DNA of 64,000 nucleotides from Cylindrotheca closterium (taxonomy: Eukaryota; Bacillariophyta; Bacillariophyceae; Bacillariales; Bacillariaceae). The notes below the pieces were generated by a model, which worked only from the letters and a program-made list of their open reading frames with translations, had not been told where the DNA came from and did not search any database. The DNA lies in assembly GCA_933822405.4 (NCBI GenBank), contig CAKOGP040002091.1, forward strand, positions 500,504 through 564,503. The letters run 5' to 3'. Each line of letters begins with the position of its first letter. Positions within the stretch are counted from its first letter, which is position 1. This document shows positions 1 through 11,471 of this stretch, in pieces. The translations under genes were made by a program, and so were the position numbers.

Positions 1-3000
1 CTGATTCTCCAGAAAAGGATGCACAAGCAGCTGCAGGAGCAGACGTTTTTGAAGATGCGAATTTGAGTCCTTCTACTGAAACTACGCAATTACTCCCCTT
101 TATCCAACTTGAACTTGCAAATGTACCACAAAGTGCATACCTGATGGATGCAGATTCAAGTGTTGATTCGTCAGGCGCATCCGAGGAAAGAAAGGAAGAA
201 GTGAACCGGGATGTGACTCTTGGAGAGCATCTGCGCCATCTGAACCAGCCAAGTATGATCACTGAAGAGGACGAAGACTCATTGGGCTCGACGGATCTGT
301 TTGATGCTCCGAAGAGTGGTTTGGCTAAGTCCAAGCCCTTGCTCGCCGCCGCAATTAAAGCTCGTGAGCAAGCTGACCAGCTGGAACGAGAGCAACAAAC
401 TAAACCGGGCAAATTAGTCAACGAGTCCCAGTCCAAGGAACCAAGCAGGAAGTGGAGCATTGAAGAAACAGTTTACGGATTTCATCTTCGCGACCTGAAC
501 CAACCTGTAGTGATCACTGAAGAGGACGAAGACTCATTGGGCTCGACGGATCTGTTTGATGCTCCGAAAAGTGTTTTGGCTAAGTCCAAGCCCCTACTCG
601 CGGCCGCAATCAAAGCTCGTGAGCAAGCTGACCAGCTGGAATTGGAGGAACAAACGAATCGCAATGCGACTCTTGGAGAACATTTGCATGGCATGAACCA
701 ACCCTCCACTATCGCGGAGGAGGACGAAGACTCATTGGGCTCGATGGATCTGTTCGATGCTCCGAAGAGTGGATTGGCAAACTCCAAGCCGTTGCTTGCC
801 GCCGCAATCAAAGCACGAGAACAAGCTGATAATTTTGAAAGAGCAGAACCAGCCAAACCAATGACAACTGTGGAGGAAGACCAGGAGTCTATTTTGGAAT
901 CTGATTCTTCATCAAGTTCTGACTCCACTCCGACAACGTCTGATTCTCCAGAAAAGGATGCACAAGCAGCTGCAGGAGCAGACGTTTTTGAAGATGCGAA
1001 TTTGAGTCCTTCTACTGAAACTACGCAATTACTCCCCTTTATCCAACTTGAACTTGCAAATGTACCACAAAGTGCATACCTGATGGATGCAGATTCAAGT
1101 GTTGATTCGTCAGGCGCATCCGAGGAAAGAAAGGAAGAAGTGAACCGGGATGTGACTCTTGGAGAGCATCTGCGCCATCTGAACCAGCCAAGTATGAACA
1201 CTGAAGAGGACGAAGACTCATTGGGCTCGACGGATCTGTTTGATGCTCCGAAGAGTGGTTTGGCTAAGTCCAAGCCCTTGCTCGCCGCCGCAATTAAAGC
1301 TCGTGAGCAAGCTGACCAGCTGGAACGAGAGCAACAAACTAAACCGGGCAAATTAGTCAACGAGTCCCAGTCCAAGGAACCAAGCAGGAAGTGGAGCATT
1401 GAAGAAACAGTTTACGGATTTCATCTTCGCGACCTGAACCAACCTGTAGTGATCACTGAAGAGGACGAAGACTCATTGGGCTCGATGGATCTGTTTGATG
1501 CTCCGAAAAGTGGTTTGGCTAAGTCCAAGCCCTTGCTCGCGGCCGCAATCAAAGCTCGTGAGCAAGCTGACCAGAAGGAATTGGAGGAACAAACGAATCG
1601 CAATGCGACTCTTGGAGAACATTTGCATGGCATGAACCAACCCTCCACTATCGCGGAGGAGGACGAAGACTCATTGGGCTCGATGGATCTGTTCGATGCT
1701 CCGAAGAGTGGATTGGCAAACTCCAAGCCGTTGCTTGCCGCCGCAATCAAAGCACGAGAACAAGCTGATAATTTTGAAAGAGCAGAACCAGCCAAACCAA
1801 TGACAATTGTGGAGGAAGACCAGGAGTCTATTTTGGAATCTGATTCTTCATCACGTTCTGACCCCACTTCGACAACGCCTAATTCTCCAGAAAAGGATGC
1901 ACAAGCAGCTGCAGGAGCAGACCTTTTTGAAGATGCGAATTTGAGTCCTTCTGCTGAAACTACGAAATTATTCCCCTTTATCCAACTTGAACTTGCAAAA
2001 GTACCACAAAGTGCATACCTGATGGATGCAGATTCAAGTGTTGATTCGTCAGGCGCATCCGGGGAAAGAAAGGAAGAAGTGAACCGGGATGTGACTCTTG
2101 GAGAGCATCTGCGCCATCTGAACCAGCCAAGTATGATCACTGAAGAGGACGAAGACTCATTGGGCTCGACGGATCTGTTTGATGCTCCGAAGAGTGGTTT
2201 GGCTAAGTCCAAGCCCTTGCTCGCCGCCGCAATTAAAGCTCGTGAGCAAGCTGACCAGCTGGAACGAGAGCAACAAACTAAACCGGGCAAATTAGTCAAC
2301 GAGTCCCAGTCCAAGGAACCAAGCAGGAAGTGGAGCATTGAAGAAACAGTTTACGGATTTCATCTTCGCGACCTGAACCAACCTGTAGTGATCACTGAAG
2401 AGGACGAAGACTCATTGGGCTCGATGGATCTGTTTGATGCTCCGAAAAGTGGTTTGGCTAAGTCCAAGCCCTTGCTCGCGGCCGCAATCAAAGCTCGTGA
2501 GCAAGCTGACCAGCTGGAATTGGAGGAACAAACGAATCGCAATGCGACGCTTGGAGAACATTTGCATGGCATGAACCAACCCTCCACTATCGCGGAGGAG
2601 GACGAAGACTCACTGGGCTCGATGGATCTGTTCGATGCTCCGAAGAGTGGATTGGCAAACTCCAAGCCGTTGCTTGCCGCCGCAATCAAAGCACGAGAAC
2701 AAGCTGATAATTTTGAAAGAGCAGAACCAGCCAAACCAATGACAATTGTGGAGGAAGACCAGGAGTCTATTTTGGAATCTGATTCTTCATCAAGTTCTGA
2801 CCCCACTTCGACAACGCCTAATTCTCCAGAAAAGGATGCACAAGCAGCTGCAGGAGCAGACGTTTTTGAAGATGCGAATTTGAGTCCTTCTGCTGAAACT
2901 ACGCAACTACTCCCCCTTATCCAACTTGAACTTGCAAACGTACCACAAAGTGCATACCTGATGGATGCAGATTCAAGTGTTGATTCGTCAGGCGCATCCG

Positions 3001-4578
3001 GGGAAAGAAAGGAAGAAGTGAACCGGGATGTGACTCTTGGAGAGCATCTGCGCCATCTGAACCAGCCAAGTATGATCACTGAAGAGGACGAAGACTCATT
3101 GGGCTCGACGGATCTGTTTGATGCTCCGAAGAGTGGTTTGGCTAAGTCCAAGCCCTTGCTCGCCGCCGCAATTAAAGCTCGTGAGCAAGCTGACCAGCTG
3201 GAACGAGAGCAACAAACTAAACCGGGCAAATTAGTCAACGAGTCCCAGTCCAAGGAACCAAGCAGGAAGTGGAGCATTGAAGAAACAGTTTACGGATTTC
3301 ATCTTCGCGACCTGAACCAACCTGTAGTGATCACTGAAGAGGACGAAGACTCATTGGGCTCGATGGATCTGTTTGATGCTCCGAAAAGTGGTTTGGCTAA
3401 GTCCAAGCCCTTGCTCGCGGCCGCAATCAAAGCTCGTGAGCAAGCTGACCAGCTGGAATTGGAGGAACAAACGAATCGCAATGCGACGCTTGGAGAACAT
3501 TTGCATGGCATGAACCAACCCTCCACTATCGCGGAGGAGGACGAAGACTCACTGGGCTCGATGGATCTGTTCGATGCTCCGAAGAGTGGATTGGCAAACT
3601 CCAAGCCGTTGCTTGCCGCCGCAATCAAAGCACGAGAACAAGCTGATAATTTTGAAAGAGCAGAACCAGCCAAACCAATGACAATTGTGGAGGAAGACCA
3701 GGAGTCTATTTTGGAATCTGATTCTTCATCAAGTTCTGACTCCACTTCGACAACGTCTGATTCTCCAGAAAAGGATGCACAAGCAGCTGCAGGAGCAGAC
3801 CTTTTTGAAGATGCGAATTTGAGTCCTTCTGCTGAAACTACGCAATTACTCCCCTTTATCCAACTTGAACTTGCAAACGTACCACAAAGTGCATACCTAA
3901 TGGATGCAGATTCAAGTGTTGATTCATCAGGCGCATCCGGGGAAAGAAAGGAAGAAGTGAACCGGGATGTGACTCTTGGAGAGCATCTGCGCCATCTGAA
4001 CCAGCCAAGTATGATCACTGAAGAGGACGAAGACTCATTGGGCTCGACGGATCTGTTTGATGCTCCGAAGAGTGGTTTGGCTAAGTCCAAGCCCTTGCTC
4101 GCCGCCGCAATTAAAGCTCGTGAGCAAGCTGACCAGCTGGAACGAGAGCAACAAACTAAACCGGGCAAATTAGTCAACGAGTCCCAGTCCAAGGAACCAA
4201 GCAGGAAGTGGAGCATTGAAGAAACAGTTTACGGATTTCATCTTCGCGACCTGAACCAACCTGTAGTGATCACTGAAGAGGACGAAGACTCATTGGGCTC
4301 GATGGATCTGTTTGATGCTCCGAAAAGTGGTTTGGCTAAGTCCAAGCCCCTACTCGCGGCCGCAATCAAAGCTCGTGAGCAAGCTGACCAGCTGGAATTG
4401 GAGGAACAAACGAATCGCAATGCGACTCTTGGAGAACATTTGCATGGCATGAACCAACCCTCCACTATCGCGGAGGAGGACGAAGACTCATTGGGCTCGA
4501 TGGATCTGTTCGATGCTCCGAAGAGTGGATTGGCAAAGTCCAAGCCGTTGCTTGCCGCCGCAATCAAAGCTCGCAAGC
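1..4578 (+). repeat. 939-bp coding tandem repeat, about 4.9 copies
   Basis: The phrase ctgattctccagaaaagg or a one-base variant recurs at 1, 940, 1879, 2818 and 3757, giving an exact 939-bp period (multiple of three, so the frame is kept). Inside each unit a shorter repeat of variable spacing occurs three times, making a two-level nested repeat. The block around each second sub-repeat is identical between units over more than 100 bp. The true copy number may be larger, since the array runs off the left edge, and assemblies commonly collapse such arrays. Confidence 0.93.
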
Positions 4579-5579
4579 AATCTGACCAGCTGGAATTGGA
4601 AGAACAAACGAAACGCAATGTGACGCTTAGAGACCATTTGCATGGCATGAACCAACCCTTTACTATCGCGGAGAAGGACGAAGATTCTCTGGGATCAGCA
4701 GACCTTTCCGATTCTTTGAAGAGTGGATTGGCAATGTCCAAGCCCTTGCTTGCTGTCGCAGTCAAAGATCGTGAGCAAGCTGACCAGCTTGAATTGGAAG
4801 GAGAGACGCAGCCAACTGGGAATTTTGGAGTGCATTTGGACCGTTTTAACCAGCCCACTACAGTTGTTGAGGACGAGGAGGAGTCTTTAGGGTCTAATGT
4901 TCTGTTTGATCCTCCCAAAAGCGCTTTGACGAACTCAAAACCTTTGCTTGCAGCTGCAATTAAGGCAAGAGAACAACTTGATGATCAACCTGGCGAAATA
5001 CAAATCAAGATCGTTAGTATTGACGAGCAGAAGTCGTCTGATAGTGCCAAGAAGATCACAAATCCCATCGAAGGCGAAGGTAAAGACTTGAGCGAATCTT
5101 CATTGGAGAAGAACACCAGTGGGAATTCAGGCCTCGATTCTGCGGAATATCTTTCTACTGTAGTGAACACAGTACCCAATGGACGAAATGACGGAAGTTC
5201 TCTGGACGACTCTAGTCTTTCTACAGGTGAGCTGGATGAGCTGGAATATCTCTTTCAAGTAATGGAAGAAGGAGACGAATACGATAAAAAGCGGCTCTAT
5301 GATTTGGACTTAATTGCGAAGAGTGAAGCCGGAATGGAGTTGGACCAAGATGAAAAGATGGATCTTGCCATTATCATGCAGAATCGTCGAAAGGAACGAG
5401 CGTACCGAAACGAATTTCGGGTTTTGCTTGACAAAAAGGAGAAGGGGAAGGAAGTGGACGAAAGTCGGCTTCTATTTCTCGAATTATTCGCTCGCCGTCA
5501 TTTGGGGGAAAGCCTATCAGAAGATGAACTTGGCTATTTGATGGCAGTGGAGGAGGAAGCTATGCTGTTAGAGAACTAG
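1..5579 (+). CDS. Giant acidic tandem-repeat protein, 5' partial
   Basis: The frame is open from base 3 to the TAG at 5577-5579, so the start lies upstream of the window and about 1,858 codons are seen. Residues are organised in 313-aa (939 bp) units beginning at 1, 940, 1879, 2818 and 3757; the fifth unit diverges after about 4560. Each unit holds three copies of a roughly 50-aa motif centred on EEDEDSLGSxDLFDAPKSGL followed by SKPLLAAAIKAREQAD; I count 17 copies in all, the last two degenerate (4690-4790, 4875-4985). A Ser/Asp-rich linker and an ER-less, strongly acidic composition suggest a disordered scaffold or structural protein. The last ~115 residues (5225-5579) are non-repetitive, helical and charged. 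No catalytic domain or membrane segment is visible. I do not recognise the family. Units differ by only a few bases, which points to recent expansion or gene conversion. Confidence 0.85.
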   Translation, partial: DSPEKDAQAAAGADVFEDANLSPSTETTQLLPFIQLELANVPQSAYLMDADSSVDSSGASEERKEEVNRDVTLGEHLRHLNQPSMITEEDEDSLGSTDLFDAPKSGLAKSKPLLAAAIKAREQADQLEREQQTKPGKLVNESQSKEPSRKWSIEETVYGFHLRDLNQPVVITEEDEDSLGSTDLFDAPKSVLAKSKPLLAAAIKAREQADQLELEEQTNRNATLGEHLHGMNQPSTIAEEDEDSLGSMDLFDAPKSGLANSKPLLAAAIKAREQADNFERAEPAKPMTTVEEDQESILESDSSSSSDSTPTTSDSPEKDAQAAAGADVFEDANLSPSTETTQLLPFIQLELANVPQSAYLMDADSSVDSSGASEERKEEVNRDVTLGEHLRHLNQPSMNTEEDEDSLGSTDLFDAPKSGLAKSKPLLAAAIKAREQADQLEREQQTKPGKLVNESQSKEPSRKWSIEETVYGFHLRDLNQPVVITEEDEDSLGSMDLFDAPKSGLAKSKPLLAAAIKAREQADQKELEEQTNRNATLGEHLHGMNQPSTIAEEDEDSLGSMDLFDAPKSGLANSKPLLAAAIKAREQADNFERAEPAKPMTIVEEDQESILESDSSSRSDPTSTTPNSPEKDAQAAAGADLFEDANLSPSAETTKLFPFIQLELAKVPQSAYLMDADSSVDSSGASGERKEEVNRDVTLGEHLRHLNQPSMITEEDEDSLGSTDLFDAPKSGLAKSKPLLAAAIKAREQADQLEREQQTKPGKLVNESQSKEPSRKWSIEETVYGFHLRDLNQPVVITEEDEDSLGSMDLFDAPKSGLAKSKPLLAAAIKAREQADQLELEEQTNRNATLGEHLHGMNQPSTIAEEDEDSLGSMDLFDAPKSGLANSKPLLAAAIKAREQADNFERAEPAKPMTIVEEDQESILESDSSSSSDPTSTTPNSPEKDAQAAAGADVFEDANLSPSAETTQLLPLIQLELANVPQSAYLMDADSSVDSSGASGERKEEVNRDVTLGEHLRHLNQPSMITEEDEDSLGSTDLFDAPKSGLAKSKPLLAAAIKAREQADQLEREQQTKPGKLVNESQSKEPSRKWSIEETVYGFHLRDLNQPVVITEEDEDSLGSMDLFDAPKSGLAKSKPLLAAAIKAREQADQLELEEQTNRNATLGEHLHGMNQPSTIAEEDEDSLGSMDLFDAPKSGLANSKPLLAAAIKAREQADNFERAEPAKPMTIVEEDQESILESDSSSSSDSTSTTSDSPEKDAQAAAGADLFEDANLSPSAETTQLLPFIQLELANVPQSAYLMDADSSVDSSGASGERKEEVNRDVTLGEHLRHLNQPSMITEEDEDSLGSTDLFDAPKSGLAKSKPLLAAAIKAREQADQLEREQQTKPGKLVNESQSKEPSRKWSIEETVYGFHLRDLNQPVVITEEDEDSLGSMDLFDAPKSGLAKSKPLLAAAIKAREQADQLELEEQTNRNATLGEHLHGMNQPSTIAEEDEDSLGSMDLFDAPKSGLAKSKPLLAAAIKARKQSDQLELEEQTKRNVTLRDHLHGMNQPFTIAEKDEDSLGSADLSDSLKSGLAMSKPLLAVAVKDREQADQLELEGETQPTGNFGVHLDRFNQPTTVVEDEEESLGSNVLFDPPKSALTNSKPLLAAAIKAREQLDDQPGEIQIKIVSIDEQKSSDSAKKITNPIEGEGKDLSESSLEKNTSGNSGLDSAEYLSTVVNTVPNGRNDGSSLDDSSLSTGELDELEYLFQVMEEGDEYDKKRLYDLDLIAKSEAGMELDQDEKMDLAIIMQNRRKERAYRNEFRVLLDKKEKGKEVDESRLLFLELFARRHLGESLSEDELGYLMAVEEEAMLLEN

Positions 5580-6425
5580 CTAGATTACAAGCAGAAGTAA
5601 TAAAACAATTTTGAGATTACAGTCGGATATTTAACTTTCCATCATTGCCTATCCGACTCTATATGTGGACGCGTGATGTAGTTTATTTCAAGTGCGGTCT
5701 CTCGTCCCATCTTGTTTTGCTTCAAGAGTTCTTCTAGCTTTCGTAACTCTATCATTCCAACACTGTGGTACAGAGAGACCTTTGGCCTAATTCATAGGCC
5801 AGAGACTTATTTTGAGCCTAGAAGGATCAGATCAATCCTTTGAACTAAATCTTTTTGCTCCTTTTCGGTGCTCATCAACCAGTCCCCTCTTCGCCTTTGC
5901 GTTTTCTTCGAGTGTATCAAAACGTGATCTTGTTCTTCTCCAGTTTTTCTCCATGGATGAAAGATTCGAATTTCAAAATTACCAGTGTTACTTTTATCTG
6001 GAAGGCCTTTGATGGTAATGTAGCGCCCAAAGTCTTGATTCTTGAGGAATTGCTTGGCCTCCTGATAAAAAATACGGCTGCTTCCTGACCATCATTCCGA
6101 AGCTACCAGCGAGTGAGACGCAATCGAAGTTATGGCAAGGAGAAAGAACCAACCATTGAATACATCCGATCATACTCACATTTTCCACTATACTGAATAG
6201 TTATCAGAACCTTATCTTTCCCTTTCAAAGCTTTGTCATATTTGGTTGGCAAGGCTCCCATGATGATGTATCGGTAGGTACCCGCGTATGATGTCAGTTA
6301 TTATAATATCTAGTAGAGTGAAGGATTTTAATTATCGCTCCACTTTAATCGTACGAGTCAACCTTTCGCCTTTCTTGCGGGCTCAAAATCTCCATATTTT
6401 CAAATTTCGACCACTGCTCAGGGTC
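5580..6425. other. Intergenic, no gene seen
   Basis: This stretch holds the 3' flank of the repeat gene and the 5' flank of the ankyrin gene. Only short scattered ORFs occur on both strands and none looks protein-like. In-frame ATGs at 6288 and 6291 could extend the ankyrin protein by 46 residues. Confidence 0.6.
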
Positions 6426-9424
6426 ATGAGTAGGAATAGCAACAACAATGGCAGAGCCAATAACAAGGGGCGTGGCATATCTCTTTGGTTCAAAAACAGA
6501 AGAAACACTGGCGCCAGCACTAGCACCAGATCGATCAATGATTCAGCGAGTGCAGCCGATATTCTTCTTCGGTCATCTTCTCGTTCAGTGGGAGCTCGGT
6601 CTACCACTTCGGAAAGTCACTCCAAGAAAAAGCTTGACAAAATCATTGGAGGCATCAAAGCTGTTGAGAAGACTCACAAGGAATTGGCAAAAATACCAAA
6701 AGTTGTTACACCGTGGCAAAACTTTGTGGAAGAAGAGTATTTTATCAAGTTCGGTGGAAAGTGGCCTGACACCTTCCCTGCGCGAACTCCGAATCCTTTG
6801 GAGTTTCAAATGAAACCAAGGACTCCAAGAGGCAACCCAGCGTCATGGAGTATAATACAAGAAGCAGAAGTTAAAACTCCAATGCCATGTGAGAATCCAG
6901 ATGAGCTGCCTACCAAATGGCACAGGGTAATCACAGAACGTGACTGGAACTCTGTGGGAACCATGTTGGCAGCCGTGCAAAAGGAATCTGTGCCACCTAA
7001 AGGTCAAGAAACTAATACAGCGAATGAGGATATTACAGATGCAAACAAAATGTCTCCGGATGACGCAGGCACTGACGATGTATTGGCACCGCTTTCACAA
7101 ACTGATTCTTCAGACTACACCCCCATGCATTTAGCCTGTGCGGAAAAAATGCCTTCGAAACTGACGCAGCAATTGTTTTCGTTGAACAAAGATGTTGCCA
7201 TATTAAAGGACAATCAAGGAAGATTACCACTTCACCTTGCAGCGTTGTATCGTAACAGTGCAGGTGTGCTAGACCGTTTGGTCCGATCCAATCCAGACAC
7301 CATTGCAGTGGCAGATTCCCATGGACGATCACCCCTCCGATATGCCCTTTTGGAAGCTGAGCGAAGGCGAGACAAGTCTCTTATTGGTATGGACTGGAAA
7401 TATCCCGTGACCCGACGACAATCCCGGTGGCAGACGACACAAGTCGCAAATTGGAGCAATGTTGAGCTTTTACTGAAGAGTATGATCCGTCGAAAAAAGC
7501 TGTTGTATCATGCCAGCGATCAGGCACTAGTGCTCGAGTCGGTACAATGTTTTGCACCTCCCGACGTGGTGATATATATGTTGACGGTTGGAATCAAGGT
7601 GATAGCAAACGAAACCACTTCAGTGATTTTGTTTTCTTTGCTCTTTCGATTCAACTATCCCATTAAAGTTTTCGAAGTGGCCTTGCAAATGTGCATACGA
7701 ACCATGCCCATACCCAAGCTGGTCGACTTGTTCCAGCAGGGTCTGGTACGGCATTTTGATGAGGGCTGTATGGAAATATACCGGGAAATGTCCGAAACCA
7801 AGCTCTCATATCGGGACGAGCTTTTGGAGGGTGGCGGCGTTGCAGCCTGGGATGATGATGCCTGCAAAGATTGGTGGGATCGACTCATGTTCTTTCTTAC
7901 CGTGTCCACCTATCAGGGGTTGACCTATGACGAAGATCTCGGGATACCCCAAGACCAGCTGGTCCACTCGGCGCTGAGTATTCCAGAGATTGCTTCTTCA
8001 TTGGTAGATTTCTTCCTACGCCTCACGCCAGATTGTGGTCTCCAGCCAGATATCAAAAATGGTGCTCTTCCCATTCACTTGGCATGTAAGAATACCAAAA
8101 ACAAATCCATTGGGAAACGGTTGCAAATCTTTAAGTGTGCTCTAGAGGGGGGTTCTAATTTGCGACGAAAGGAGTACCGAGGGAGACTGCCATTGCACCT
8201 GGCTTTGGTAGCCGACCAACCACTACCAGTTCTTCAGACGATTCTAGCGCTCGACACTCAAACGGCCGGAAGAAGAGACCCAATGACCAGACTGTTCCCG
8301 TTTCAGGTACGATAATGTTTTGGGGATAATACTTGATTTCCTTTCGTACTGAACAGTTGTATTCAACTCATTTTCTGTTTCTTTAGTTAGCTGTCTTGTC
8401 TCATCCATTGAACGGAAGCAGAGAAGAAGGAGAAGGGAAAGAGGATGGAAACGATAGCAAGCCAAGTGGAGATGTTGTTTGGAGCAAGCTTGATGCTAGT
8501 TATGAATTATTGCGAGCCTGTCCTATTGCCGTATTACCACAAATGTACATGGGTACTGGCAACCTAAAGGCCGACATCAATCCAATTACGCTACACGTAG
8601 TAAATTGGTGCTACGAATACAGCCAAGACAAAGAATGGGTTCCCTGTGAGTATCGCATCCAACAGCTGAAAGAACTTCTTTCTTCAAAGGATACCGAGAT
8701 CGCTGACGAGGATTTGCAACAACGGTGGACCAAAACAAAGCAACTGATATGGCAGTTGTATAAGATCCGTTCAGCCAAGCAAAAGAACAAGCTGAAGCTT
8801 GGCGACGACAAATTTCTGCTTCATGCTGCCCTGAAGAATGGTTTGACGCCTCCTCTTTTGATTGCTATCATCCTTCAACAGCAGGAATCATCCGTGCACA
8901 AAGCGCTATCAGGGAATACTTGGTATCCAGTTCATTTGGCCGCACGATCGCCGTCATATACACCGCTACCGTTCGAGACTAGTTGCATTGAGCTACCAGC
9001 CACCACAGCTCTAGGACTGGTGGCTAATGCCACCAAACCAGAAAATCTAAGGACGTTGTCGGGTGGCAAGACTCCATTGGAACTAGCTCTGACTACTGGA
9101 AAGACCTGGGATGACATTGAAGCATTGGTGAAACTGCATCCCGAAAGTCTCTTGCACCCAGAGTCTAAGAGTGGCCACTATCCATTTCAACACGTCGCTT
9201 CCAAGCAATCATCTCCTTCTGCCCACAAAATTGTCCGCTCGCGTAGCCTGCTGGAAAAGTGGAACACGGACCCTTCCTCAGGTGCCGAGAATGCGGCCAA
9301 AATCAAGGGATATCGCAAAGCCTACCAACTAGAAAAGTTAACGACGGTCTTCGAAATCTTGCGGGCCAAACCAGCTGCCATTCTTGCGGCCGCGAGAGGT
9401 ATCAGTTTCAAAATGGAGACTTGA
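6426..9424 (+). CDS. Ankyrin-repeat protein
   Basis: Two exons, 6426-8306 and 8387-9424, joined in phase 0 across an 80-nt GT-AG intron (8307-8386) to give about 972 residues; the junction reads PFQ/LAVLSHP, a normal ankyrin helix. Ankyrin-type motifs are visible as YTPMHLAC and GRLPLHLAALY near 7120-7250, GRSPLRYAL near 7325, GALPIHLAC near 8060 and GRLPLHLAL near 8180, with further weak units in exon 2 (for example PVHLAARS near 8930 and GKTPLELAL near 9065). The N-terminus is basic and Ser/Asn-rich. Start is taken at the ATG at 6426 (MSRNSNNNG); in-frame ATGs at 6288/6291 would add a less typical leader. Probably a protein-interaction scaffold; no enzyme domain is visible. Diatoms carry large families of such genes, so the specific role is unknown. 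Confidence 0.8.
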
Positions 9425-9717
9425 TATTGGAAATAGAATGGAGTCAAAATGGAGACGACGAAATGTGTGCAAAAGATTACTGTTTTTCTTATATTATCAT
9501 GTACAGGATGCAGTCTCCTCCAGTGCTTCACTTTGGAAGATCCATGCATCAGTAGATTGATTGATTCGTAAACGAGCATGTGCACTCCCAGCATCCTCAT
9601 GTTGGCAGCGCAGATTGAGTGTCGAATGGAATATGTTATATTTGGTTGTTGTTACAATTAGAGAGGAAAGGAATTGTTGGCTGCCAGTGCAGGTGGGTTG
9701 GCTCAGGAAGATCCAAC

Positions 9718-10813
9718 TCACAGTCCGGCATCCTTCTTCATCTTCTCCAATTCGTCATCCACCTTGGGATCTGATACAGCCGAAGATGCACTGCTAGTGC
9801 TGCTGCTACTAGTAGATGATGGCTCTGATGATCCACCCAACAACCCCTTCAATTTCTTTAATTCGTCATCCACTTCACTGGAAGCCTCCAAGGCCTTGAA
9901 TTGAGATTCAATAGATGCACCCTCGGATCCTGGAAGCATATTTCTACCCAAGGATCCCATTTCAGCAGAAACTTCCGCAGCAGCCTCCAAGGCTTCCACC
10001 TTTTCTTCCATGCGTGTAAAGGCATCCATCGAAGTCTTGCCAGTGATTCCGCCCAACATGTCGTTGACTTGTTGAGTAGACTTGGCGACGCGAGCTCGCG
10101 CAGACATTTGGTCCTTTTTGGATTTGCTTTCTAGAATCTTCTTTTCGAGCATTTGCATTCCTTCGTACAATTTATCGATAGCTGCGGCTTGGGATTCAAT
10201 CTGATTTTCAATGACCTTGGCTTCGTCAGTTTGAAGCTGACGACGAGTAAGAGCTTCCTTGGCGAGTTCCTCGTTACCCTTTTGGAGAGCCAATTGAGCT
10301 CGTTGGTACCAGTCTTGGGCCATAGATTCACATTGTTCCTTTTGCTTCATGAGGCGGCGTTGGGTGGCGGTGACTTCGGCGTAAGATTGTCGAATTTTGA
10401 CCAAGTCGTTCTGTTAGATAAATAAAAAAGGGTAGAAACAGATAAAATGAGATATCCATACAAAATTTCATGTTTCACTGTCAAATAGAAACATGAAGAA
10501 TGTGTATTGTACACACCTGCATATCCTCTAAAGCTTGGGTCATGATCTTTTCAGGGTCCTCCACCTTCTTCAAGAGAGCGTCAGCGTTGGACTTGGCGAC
10601 ACGAGCAAATCGATCAAACAGATTCATTTGAAGTGCCGTAGTGGGTCGTGCGTTAAACGAGGTCGTAGATTGGGATTGCATCAACTTGGCATTGGGATTG
10701 TATGTAGCTGGAAGTGCACGGTGCGGATTCACAAAGGAAGGCGAAGTAAAGGCTTCAGCAGGAGCCACAAGGAGGGCCAATAGGGCGGCGTTCGATATGG
10801 TAAATTTGACCAT
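9718..10813 (-). CDS. VIPP1: VIPP1 / PspA-IM30 thylakoid membrane protein, plastid-targeted
   Basis: Exon 1 is 10517-10813 and exon 2 is 9718-10410, with a 106-nt intron (10411-10516, phase 0), giving 329 residues. The N-terminus is a signal peptide (MVKFTISNAALLALLVAPAEAF then TSPSF), the bipartite leader for import into a secondary plastid. The mature part starts MNLFDRFARVAKSNADALL and continues with the long coiled coil of the PspA/IM30/VIPP1 family (NDLVKIRQSYAEVTATQRRL, then WYQRAQLALQKGNEELAKEA). The Val-Lys-Ile-Arg-Gln core is nearly the same as in cyanobacterial and plant VIPP1. A C-terminal tail after the PspA core ends in a short helix (DELEKMKKDAGL), as in VIPP1 rather than PspA. 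The family forms ESCRT-III-like rings that remodel and protect thylakoid membranes. It converges with the ankyrin gene, 293 bp apart. Confidence 0.95.
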
Positions 10814-11471
10814 TGTATTGTTGAACGTGTTGTTGCTTGTTTCGATTGAAAACGATGTGGTTGGAAGTTTATGAGCTTCTCCTTTCGTCAGTTAGTGATA
10901 TTACTTGACACGAGTAGAAGAATACACTATGCAGGTTTGAACTGAATTGACAACCTTCTTCTTCAAAGATAATGATGAGTGGGACGTTGCTTCGTTGCAT
11001 CCACCATGTTTTTTTTCCACTTGGCAGTTTTGCTTACGTCACCCAAACGAAGGACAGACTTTCAATCTTGTTTCAACAAAAATGATTCACTCCTGTCATG
11101 TCAGACGAGTTCATTTTAAGATGATGTCTTGTAAAGTAAATAGTGTACACTAATCCGAAGTGAATATTTCAATAACACCATTATCCTGCAATTGAGCACA
11201 TTCCCGTCTGTAGTAGAACCCAATGACTGCATCAAACAAGAGCGTATTCTTTTTAACTTGCTACGTCCTCGTCCGGGAAAGGAAGTCGGTGGTAGATATT
11301 CATAGATATTTCGCACATGCAGTCATGGCTACTCAGTCTTTCTCATCACCGCTTCTTCCACGATGAACCAATTATCACATTGCCCTTTGTCCCGTTTCAC
11401 AGAATGCAACTACCATTTGTCGAGGCAAAGCTGTAAAGAACAGCAAGAAGACAACACTTGTCTTCGTACTT
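10814..11471. other. Intergenic: VIPP1 upstream region
   Basis: Contains the 5' flank of VIPP1 and the 3' flank of the next minus-strand gene. Short ORFs only; no repeat or RNA gene recognised. Confidence 0.6.

Noticed and set aside
482..4918. Long minus-strand ORFs of 305 codons repeated at 482, 1421, 2360 and 3299, plus one at 4238
   Set aside because: They are the antisense of the 939-bp coding repeat; their equal length only reflects the repeat period, and the low-complexity Ser/Ala-rich translation looks like shadow sequence.
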